Assembly: GCF_000143415.4 (NCBI RefSeq)
Contig: NW_003314288.1
Span: 22,002 to 86,001 of the forward strand
DNA: 64,000 nt
Source of the DNA: Selaginella moellendorffii
Taxonomy: Eukaryota > Streptophyta > Lycopodiopsida > Selaginellales > Selaginellaceae
Reading direction: 5' to 3'
The position numbers were made by a program, and so were the translations under genes. This document shows, one piece after another, positions 36,123 through 44,406 of this stretch (its first letter is position 1; each line of letters opens with the position of its first letter). Below the pieces are notes generated by a model. The model saw nothing but the letters and a program-made list of their open reading frames with translations, did no database searches and was not told the DNA's origin.

Positions 36123-36444
36123 GGATGTTTATTTTGTATTTTGTAGATGTTGGTGTTGGACGGCATAAATATAGGCAAGATTTCGATGCTTAAGTATGCT
36201 GCTAGGTCATAAAAATTTGTGTTAATATGTGAAGTTATTAGTAGGAGGAAGTTGGTTGAGTCTTGAAAATTCATATTCCTAGACTTAGAGTCATTATTTC
36301 TTTAGGATAGAAGATTTCCACAAATTTTCTTAGACTTTTCCAATAGTTAATATGTTGATAATTTTGCCCAAAAACCATTCCATTTTTGTAAGTTAGTACA
36401 AATTAGTGAAGGGGTTGGAGTTGACTTCGTTGGCTTCTTGGAGA

Positions 36445-37100
36445 CATGTGGGAAACATATACAAATGTAAAGTATCATGATATATGGCAATCACTGTAAA
36501 ATGATCAAATCAATGGTACACATCATCCCAAGGATTCCCACGGAAGAACTCCAGCAAAACTCGAGGATTGGCAGCAAGAGTAAGAAGAGTTGTACCATGC
36601 GTTATGAAAACTACCATCAACTGAGTTTGGTTATTCAACTATAATCACATAATATTGAGCAATTGCATCAACTACTGCTCTAGAGGTAAAGGAGGAGGAG
36701 ACTATTGCTCTACTATAAAGATGAATGAAAAGGAAAGGGCTAAAGAAAAGAAATAGAAAAAGCTAGAAGGAAAGGGAGATTTAGACAATGCAAAAGCTAA
36801 ATTTAAAAAAAAAGCAAAAAAACAAAAAAGGAAAAAACTAGAGCAAAAAAGAGATCTAAATAATTCAAAAGCTACAAAAATCCCAAATCCAAGCACTCCT
36901 CAGGGACAATCAAAATTGCCCCTCACCTCCATGGAATATGGAAAGAAAAAATATAACAAATATACATATCAATTAACCAAAAAACTTTAGTTTATATACT
37001 AGAGTGAGTAGTCTAGATTGAAATCAATCAGATATGTTCTTAAATCCCATTATACTAATAATAGTATATAGTATCGTAGCTATATACTTGAACCTCATAA
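36445..37100 (-). mobile_element. gag + leader + LTR fragment of the short-LTR gypsy family
   Basis: The minus strand carries the gag N-terminal block (about 36445-36700), a purine-rich leader (36701-36920) and a partial LTR (about 36930-37090). It parallels 42290-42900, but with a small deletion at the LTR/primer-site junction. Confidence 0.65.
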
Positions 37101-37117
37101 AACATATTAATGAAATT

Positions 37118-37190
37118 AAAAATGTAATGGTAAAATATCTAGGTATATTCTAGCTATATCCACTACCACAAATGTTTTTTAAAGTAAAAC
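37118..37190. repeat. MITE end fragment
   Basis: AT-rich stretch GGTAAAATATCTAGGTATATTC... matching the right end of the element at 37671-37948, including a diverged terminal motif. Confidence 0.5.
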
Positions 37191-37311
37191 AAAAATTGAT
37201 AAATTTAAAACCATAATTCTATTTTACAAAAAGTTACTTATTGAATTACATTATATAAAATTAAATTTTTATTAAAGGTTCTTAATGAAATTGTCCCATA
37301 TATATGTTGAG

Positions 37312-37660
37312 TTAATCCCATGTACCAGTAAACACCCAATTTTGCCATCCATACCATTTATCAATTTGAAAAAAACCATATCCATTATAAGTGACTTCTA
37401 TAAAATAAGTTCCATGTAATGTAAATTAACATTCTTCAAAAAATATATTACTTTTAAAGTTTTTTATCATAACACCAAACAATTACATTTCCATATTTAG
37501 TACATACTTGAACTTCTATTGTCATATCAGGAGCCCAGTCATAATTATTTAAATTGTTAAATTGGTTCATATCAATGGTTATATTAGGATTATTATAGAG
37601 CTGTGTATTAATAAATGTACTGGAAGTGAAGGTGTTTAATTTTTTTGTATTAAGACTAAG
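37312..37660 (-). pseudogene. AT-rich relic of an unknown protein gene
   Basis: The minus strand has a readable stretch of about 66 residues ending WAPDMTIEVQVCTKYGNVIVW, CYDKKL. After a single frameshift in a run of six A, it continues past one stop as HGTYFIEVTYNGYGFFQIDKW, YGWQNWVFTGTWD and a TAA stop. Two long, aromatic-rich, low-repeat segments in adjoining frames suggest one decayed protein of about 115 residues. I do not recognise the family. Codons are extremely A/T-rich, unlike the genes of this window. It lies between two copies of the same MITE family and beside gypsy LTRs. Confidence 0.45.
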
Positions 37661-37670
37661 CTAACCAACA

Positions 37671-37948
37671 TTTGGTTTGCTTAATAGTAGTGTTATTCTT
37701 ACTTAGTAATCCAAAATAAAATTTTATAATTATAAATATGTTTATAATGTAAGATTAATCTTATTGCCTAGATGGTAGAATAAAAAAGAATATACTAGAA
37801 AGTGTTTAAGAAAGTTTATAAATTATAAATACAAGATTAATCTAAATGAATAATAACCGTTAGATGGTAAAATATCCTAGAATATCCAAGTTTATTCTAG
37901 GTATATTCAATACCATCCCAGTCCACATGTTTGCTTAAGCAAACCAAA
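37671..37948. mobile_element. MITE with TTTGGTTTGCTTAA ends
   Basis: Perfect 14-bp inverted ends (37671-37684 and 37935-37948) enclose a 278-bp AT-rich, non-coding unit. A related partial copy lies at 57040-57210 in the opposite orientation. No clear target duplication can be seen, so the superfamily is open. Confidence 0.75.
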
Positions 37949-38259
37949 AACTAAAATATTTATTTATTTGAAACTGTGAGTGCATGCAATATGGAAAGGG
38001 AATACAAAAAATATACATATCAATTGGCTGAAATACTTTAGCTTATAAGTGGTTTGGATTGAAACCAATCCAACAACTACCAAATCCCATTATGCTAATA
38101 TTAGTATATCGTAATATCGTAACCGTACACTTGGACCTCACATCATCCCCTCCTCTCAGAATAATAGAAGAACATTAGGGTTCTCTTTTAGATGGGCCGA
38201 GATCTGGTGAAACATGAGGAGGAGGCATTGATGGATCTGTAGGTGGTATCAGTTGTACA

Positions 38260-39000
38260 AAATATTTCAACCACTACACATGCATAATTTTTGGAGGATC
38301 GGCTTGCTGGATGTCATGCCAAACCTCATAAACTTGTGGTCTAACTTGCTGCAACACCCGATACAATTATTTCCACTAAGCAAGGAGCCTCTTAGATAAA
38401 CCATATACTGTAAGATGGGGAAAATAGACTAACACTAAGTCATCCATTTTGTACTTCGCAGGTGGACGATGATGGGAGTTGTAGTGCTGCTATTGTCTCA
38501 CTTGTACATGGCCTAGGTGTTCGGCAAACTTTGCTCAGACAAGTGGAAAAATGCTTGTCAAATATTGATCCCACGACATAGCATTGGCAGCTCGTAGCAA
38601 TTGCAAAAGTAAACCCAACTCTATTAGTAATATTGGATCATGACCATATAGAAGTTTATATGATGAAGCACCAATAGAACTCTACACCCCTATGACATAT
38701 GGATACCAAAGAGATGGTATGGAGAAGGTGGTAACCTTGTGGTACTCGTGATCATCCCTTTGAATGTCCAAATGAGCCATTCCACCAAATTGTTTGATTG
38801 CAGATGATAACCTCTCATGAAAGTGTGGCATATCCCTAATCAAGATGTCAAAACATGAAATGCCTCAGCTATAAATGTGGGACTATTATCCAAAAGAATC
38901 CGCTCTAGACAAGAAAGCTAGAACACCACTCAATTGAGGAGGAGCCATGCTAAATATCCAAGTAAGGAGTGCCACCCACACTTGGACTGGGAGCATTGAC
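38260..39000 (-). pseudogene. integrase C-terminal part of the short-LTR gypsy
   Basis: Minus-strand reading gives SYKLLYGHDPILLIEL, KYKMDDLVLVYFPHLTVYGLSK and LYRVLQQVRPQVYEV, the GPY/F-like end of a gypsy integrase, with stops and shifts. Confidence 0.65.
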
Positions 39001-39029
39001 CATTCGATCTCTTGGGGGAACTAGAGCCA

Positions 39030-39760
39030 ACTCTTAAATATTTCACTAAACTACCCCATTTGTCAGTCTATATTCACTCTAGCCTTGGACTCCTCAATAG
39101 ATATATCCTCACCCAACACCTGGGTATAGCTTTCCTGGATTACATTGGCCTTTCCTCACCAAACTGGCTTCATTGGGGTCCAACCCCCACATTCTCCCTA
39201 CTATACTTTTGGAATCAACAGCCACCCCCCCTAGGGGACAATCACTTTGGGCTTTCACCCAATAGCCTATATTAGTATTTGGACTCAAACTCAGACTCAG
39301 ACTCGAACTCGGACTCAGACTCGGTCTCAATCCCGGTTTCGGACTTGGACTCGGTTTCAGTCTCGGTCTTGGTCTTGATCTCGGTTCCATCTCGAGCTCC
39401 ATCTCAGGTCCATCTCGGGCTCCTCTTGGGTCCATCTTGGACTCCATCTCGAGTCCATCTCAAATCCACCTCGGACTCCATCTCAAACTCCATCTCGGAC
39501 TCCTCTTCTTGGGTCCATCTTAGACTCCTTCTTGGGTCCATCTCGGACTCCATCTCTGGTCCACCTCAGACTCCATCTCAGACTCTATCTCTGGTCCATC
39601 TTAGACTCCATCACGAACTCTATCTTGGACTCCTCCACATATCATATGTTGGTCCTTTAGTATCCCTTTTTTAGAGCGTCACTTATTGCTCGCTTTGTGC
39701 CCCTTCCTCGAGCACTTAGTTGGGAGTTCCACTCCCGCTCTTGACTTTTTGAATTGGAGC
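39030..39760 (-). repeat. LTR-like block with GGACTC minisatellite
   Basis: Resembles, in reverse, the LTR at 58654-59805: CTACTATACTTTTGGAATC, a run of C, GGGCTTTCACCC, then many degenerate GGACTC / GGTCTC / CATCTC units (about 39290-39640). Both ends are scrambled; no target duplication is seen. Confidence 0.6.
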
Positions 39761-39777
39761 TTTTAGTCCATATATGT

Positions 39778-39876
39778 CAGTGTTTTATTTCGGCCGCCAA
39801 AAAGCCATTTGAAATGGCTTTTTGGCAAAGAAAAAGCCATTTCAAATGGCTTTTTGGCAGCTGAAATATAACACTG
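39778..39876. mobile_element. 99-bp palindromic hAT-type MITE
   Basis: Ends CAGTGTTTTATTT / AAATATAACACTG form a long inverted repeat covering nearly the whole element. It is flanked by a perfect 8-bp duplication ATATATGT (39770-39777 and 39877-39884). Each arm contains a smaller palindrome, AAAGCCATTTGAAATGGCTTT or its equivalent, so the element can fold into a branched structure. CAGTG ends and 8-bp duplications are typical for hAT elements. Confidence 0.92.
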
Positions 39877-40275
39877 ATATATGTCACATCATTTGGCTTC
39901 CACCTCAACCACTACCACATAGCACCGTTTCAGCTCCTCTTTGGGGCCTAAGGATTTTATGTCTCACACTATAGCCACAAAATAAAGAAGGCTATCTTCA
40001 ATGCAACATTGAGAATATAAATGCCAAAATGATAAGTCATCAACAAGTGATGTAAGATTTTCAAACTCTTTTCGAATCCTTTGAATCTACGGCTCAATCT
40101 TTTGAGCTTCACAAACCTCATCAACAGAAGGTAAATCTTGCTCTACACCTTGTGGACACTAAACATCAAGTACAGTAACCACCAATGGCATAGAATCTTC
40201 ATCTAGAAAATCCACAGATGCTAGAACAACAGGCTCATCAGAAACATGAGAAGAGAATAAAGAAGGAAGAGGAGC

Positions 40276-40794
40276 TTAAGAAATAGCATCAACATTAGCC
40301 ATAGAACTCCCCAGGTGATGAATAACATCAAAATTATATATCTGAAACTTCAAAGCCCACTGAGCAGTATGATCAACCAAGTTCTTCCGCTTCAATAATG
40401 AAGTAACAGCACCATGATCACCTTGTAGTAGCATCCGAGAACTATGTAAATATGCATGAAGTTTCTCAAAACCCCAAACTACTGCTAAATACTCCTCTGT
40501 CGTGGAGTAGTTCACTTCCACCAGTTGTAATATATGGTTGATGTATGCAATAGGATAGCACTGATCAGCCACACTTGAGCTCTCTTTCATTAACAGATTT
40601 GCAAAACCAATATCAGAAGCATCCACGTGCAAAATGAAAGGTCGAGTTAGACAATCCAAAAGATTAGTAATGTGAGAAAAAGGGTACATATCCAAAATCA
40701 TCATTTTGTTTAACAAACGATAGTTGATACAAAAATTAATACTCCCATCAAATTTCATCAGAAGATGAGGTCCACATGCCCAAGGACTTCGCAA
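40276..40794 (-). pseudogene. RT/RNase H fusion relic with internal deletion
   Basis: One open frame joins the RT N-terminal block (FDGSINFCINYRLLNK, ITNLLDCL) directly to RNase H (PFILHVDASDIGFANLL, YSTTEEYLAVVWGFEKLHAYL). The whole RT palm, including the YxDD box, is missing. The product cannot be an active polymerase. Confidence 0.85.
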
Positions 40795-40797
40795 CTT

Positions 40798-41258
40798 TTA
40801 AATAACACCATTTTCCAACATCTCTTTGACGTTTGCACTTAAAATCTTAATCTCTTTGGGTGACCGACGACGAACAAGAACCTTAATTGGACGAGCATCC
40901 CTAATTGGAATCAGATGATATGTGGCAATCTTGGCCCTAGATGACAAGTCAAATTCAAAGAGATCAACATACTCCTTCATAAGTTGGTCAACCGCTGCAA
41001 CACAGAGACTGTTGAAGGGATCGAAAAGGGAAGAGTAGAACAAAATGAAAACATAGGAGGAACTAATGGGGAGACAAAAATAATAGAAGTAGAGGTAGAA
41101 GTAGAGGAACGAAGAGGTACGGAAGTGAAAAGAATGGATGAAATATAAGAAAATATTACACAAGGAGGAGAAGTCTCAAAGTCACACTTGGCATGATTGC
41201 ATTGTAACCAATCCATACCAAGAATAAGATCAAAAGCTTGACTCAACACCACCCGCAA
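40798..41258 (-). pseudogene. protease-downstream / pre-RT relic
   Basis: The minus strand shows LSQAFDLILGMDWLQCNHAKCDF, a low-complexity Ser/Phe/Tyr-rich insert, then ADQLMKEYVDLFEFDLSSRAKIATYHLI and RRSPKEIKILSANVKEML, the stretch preceding RT in gypsy polyproteins. Frame changes occur at about 41160. Confidence 0.7.
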
Positions 41259-41708
41259 TAACTACAACTCAAGCTTGAGATTGCCAACATGCATAACCAG
41301 ATCTACCTCATCCCGCGCACATGCATGTGTACAGCCGTTGCTATAAAGAATGAAAACTAGCTCCGTCACATGACGCAAGTGTAAATAGCAATATATGGCA
41401 ACAGGTCAAACAATAGAAAATAAAGTCAAACCTATATCAACCAAACTAAAAAAAAGCAAGAGTGAATCACCACCCAAAACATTTTAGTAACCAAGTTAAT
41501 CAAAGTCGAAGATACAACCAACATAGAGAGAATAATAGAAGACCTCTTATTATAAAAATGAGCTTGAAAAGTAAACATTAGATGAATTGGTGCCGAATGA
41601 ACCCTTTGATGATACTCCTGAACAAAAGATGGAAGGGTCGCTGACTTATTTGCGCAAAGTCTCTCCGTTACTCACACAACTCCTCATTTCCTGAATGCAT
41701 CTCGATGT

Positions 41709-42560
41709 TCAAACTTTCCACTGCAGCAGCACCAATAGGACGTTGTTGACACCAAGGTCTCCACCCAGGAAATGAAGGCTGCCAATCTGGAAAATGCCGA
41801 CAATGCTGATAAGTGTGACCAATTTCATCACATGCCCAATAATGAACATTAGAGCCACAACCTCATCCTTGCCCTTGTCCTTGGACTCAAGTCGTAGTAA
41901 CATCAACCTCCATTGGAACAGGGAGCTGAAGGAGGTGTAGCGAGTCTCATAACATTGTGTCAAGCGAAAAGCATCGTTAAGAGTGGCTAAAGCAAGTGCA
42001 TGCACAAGTTCAACAAAATCTTGATGAAGTGTTGGCCACAACATTCCTAGCTTGATCCGCTTTGACATATTTGGCTCTGCACAAAGTAAGAGGCTTCGAA
42101 AACGAACACCAAATTGCATCACTAACTCAGATAGCTTTTGATGAAGATGATGCAATTGTTGGAAGGCGTCATCACAATCATCAGCATGTTCGAATGTGTT
42201 TTTGAAGATGTCCGGGAGAACACTCCAATCCCCACGAGTGGCTGCATTCAAACCATTGTACTACTATAATGGCATCCCTTAGAAACACATGGGAAACTCA
42301 TGCGAATATTAAGCATCATCTCAAAAATGATATGTGGTAATCACTATGAAGTGATCAAATGAATGGTACACATCATCCTCTGGATTCCCATGAAAGAACT
42401 CTAGTGGAACGCAAGGATTGGCACAAAAAGTAGAAGGAGCTGTACCACGTGCTATGAATGCCACCATCAACTGAGTTTAGTTATTCAATTACAAATGCAT
42501 AGCATTAAGCAATTGCACCAACTATTGCTCCAGAGTCAAAGGAGGAGATTATTTCTCTAC
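41709..42560 (-). pseudogene. gag relic of the short-LTR gypsy
   Basis: The frame 42251-41709 reads a gag capsid-like helix block (WSVLPDIFKNTFEH, LSELVMQFGVRFRSLLLCA, RIKLGMLWPTLHQDFVELV). Upstream (42290-42560) the N-terminal block survives with several stops. Confidence 0.7.
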
Positions 42561-42768
42561 CATGAAGATGAATGAAAAGGAAAGAGTAAAAGAAAAGAAA
42601 TTAAAAAAGTTAGAAGAGAATAGAGATTTAGACAATGCAAAAACTAAATTAAAATTAAAATCTTGAAAGGAAAGAACAAAAGAAATGAAATGGAAAAAGC
42701 TAAATCTAAACTAAAATCCCAAATCCAAGCACTCTTCAAAAACAATCAACGATGCCTCTTAACTCCAC

Positions 42769-42965
42769 CAATGTGAGTGCATGGAATATAGAAAGGGAAT
42801 ATAGAAAATCTTTTTCATATAATATAAAAATTTATAGTTTTGTAAGGTCCAAATGTACAACTACAATACCATATACTAATATTAGTGTAGTGGGATTTTA
42901 ATAATTGTCAGATTGGTTTCTACTCGCTCTTGTATATAAACTAGGGCTTTTGGGCTAATTGATAT
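42769..42965. repeat. rearranged LTR of the short-LTR gypsy
   Basis: The piece at 42769-42808 is the inner end of the LTR in minus orientation. About 30 bp later (from about 42842) the outer part of the LTR appears in plus orientation (AAGGTCCAAATGTACAAC...TAGGGCTTTTGGGCTAATT). The two halves are thus inverted with respect to each other. Confidence 0.6.
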
Positions 42966-43190
42966 GTATAACATAATGTATTAAAAATGATATTTATAGG
43001 ATTAAATTTCTCTTATTAATCTCAAGCTTAAGTTTTTAATTTCTTGAATTTAAATTTAACATAGTTTTAGTTTTCAGTTAAAAATTATAATAACGTACTA
43101 GCAATTATAATAACAGTTCTGATTAAATCAACTAGAAGAAGGATATATTACCATTTCAGACAGACATACTGACGATTTTTTAAGCTTCAT
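42966..43190. other. AT-rich boundary between repeats and gene island
   Basis: No motif or frame is seen; probably the 3' flank of the first gene. Confidence 0.4.
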
Positions 43191-43294
43191 TTATAATTTC
43201 TTAGCAGCCGTCGCAATGCATGTAGTTCTCGTTCTCCGAGAGGGAGAGCGTTGAGCTGTTTCTCGTTTATAGCCTCTGGATGGACAAGAAACCA

Positions 43295-44251
43295 TCAGCA
43301 ATGCATATAGTTCTCGTTCTCGTCGTTGTGATCGTTGCTGCCAGATCCAAATCGCTTGGATCCTGGCTCTAGGCTGCTGCACCAAAACGCAAAATGCTCG
43401 TCTCGTCGAGCACTGCTCACCAATCCACCGCAGTCGCGGCACACAAAGCTGCTTCCATCGGCCGACGCGTCCACCACCACTTGCATCCTTCCACTCTCGG
43501 CGAGGATCGGGACGAGGTCCGGCGTGGCGTGGGAGTGATGATCCTGGGACGACGACGAGGATGATCCATTCTCCGTCATCGCAAAGTCCATGCCCGCTGC
43601 CGTGGGTGCCAAAGTCGGCGTGGAGGTGGTGGCCGCCTGATCGCTGCTGTTGTGGGATTTTTGGGAGGCTTCTTCCACAATGGCGCAAGCCTCGGCAAAC
43701 AACGCTGAGAGATCGCTGGCAACCGCGGCGGCTTTGGCTTGGCTGAGGTACTCTTCGTGTGCTCGTCTCAAGGCCGGGACTATTTCTGCCTCGCCTGCGG
43801 AGATCCTTAACGCTGTCACCACCTAGAGCGATTTCCACAGATGTTAGAAAAGCTCTCAAAGTTGTGTCGGCAAGCAATCCTTGGAAAAAACTATGGAGAA
43901 AACTAGTCACACCACCTAGAGAGATTTTCACAGGTTGCGGCAATCGATCCTCGGAAAAACTATGGAACGCAAACAAACAATCTAGGAGAAAACAGTCACA
44001 CCACCAGAGAACCAAAAAAAGGATGAAAAGAAAACTGTTCATAGTTGCCGAGCTACAAACTTCAAAGTAGCCAAAAGAACGAGCGACATTGACAATCGCT
44101 TAGGGCAAGCCAGCAGCAAGGAAACGATACAATGCGCGAAGAAATCACTCACCGCTTGCAGCGCGAGGCCCGGATTCCCCTCGCTGATCAATCTGCGCGC
44201 TCTCTGGAGGATCGCGACGATCTCGTTGGCTCCAGAGGGACCGCGGTCCAT
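43295..44251 (-). CDS. small C2HC zinc-knuckle protein of unknown function
   Basis: Two exons: 44251-44153 (33 codons) and 43822-43295, joined in phase 0 by GTGAGT...TAG. The product is about 208 residues. The N-terminal 100 residues are helical and Ala-rich (ANEIVAILQRARRLISEGNP, GLALQAVVTALRISAGEAE). A Ser/Thr/Ala-rich linker follows, then a single C-x2-C-x9-H-x4-C knuckle (VCRDCGGLVSSARRDEHFAFWC) near residues 161-182 and a charged tail. I do not know the family name. The ATG of exon 1 is 155 bp beyond the stop of the upstream LETM1 gene, same strand. The 329-bp intron is unusual here (others are near 58 bp) and holds a partial tandem duplication with a second acceptor-like site. Confidence 0.7.
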
Positions 44252-44406
44252 CGCGAAACCCAAAATCTTAGACCTAAAAATGTGGCTATAGGTAACAATA
44301 TCTCTTCTCCATTTTATACACAACGAGCTCACTCGGTTCGTTCTTTCTCACTCTGGAGGAAAGAAGAAAAAGAAAAAATTTAGAACTTCTCGGATCAAAA
44401 TTTTTT

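Larger units (their letters stand above)
27371..36432 (+). mobile_element. second LARD-like element, 3'-truncated, with nested chromovirus
   Basis: After the LTR and primer site, internal DNA 28426-30060 and 36128-36432 forms one continuous match (antiparallel) to 5340-7224 once the 6.06-kb insertion at 30061-36122 is removed. The match ends at about 36432, where fragments of another gypsy family start; no 3' LTR is seen. Confidence 0.8.
37975..42768 (-). mobile_element. Ty3/gypsy element with 168-bp LTRs, degenerate
   Basis: The 3' LTR (37975-38142, TGTGAG...CCTCACA on the plus strand) adjoins a polypurine tract (minus strand GAGAGGAGGGGATGA, 38143-38157). Along the minus strand from 42560 come gag, protease, RT/RNase H and integrase. 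The primer region next to the 5' LTR is at 42755-42768. The 5' LTR itself is rearranged (42769-42965). Inserted into it are an LTR-like block (39030-39760) and a small palindromic MITE (39778-39876). Confidence 0.8.

Noticed and set aside
39279-39674. Ser/Asp/Val-rich frame of 131 residues
   Set aside because: Translation of the degenerate GGACTC minisatellite in an LTR block.
43191-44042. 283-residue minus-strand frame over the zinc-knuckle gene
   Set aside because: Runs through the intron and in a different frame from the conserved knuckle; no motif.
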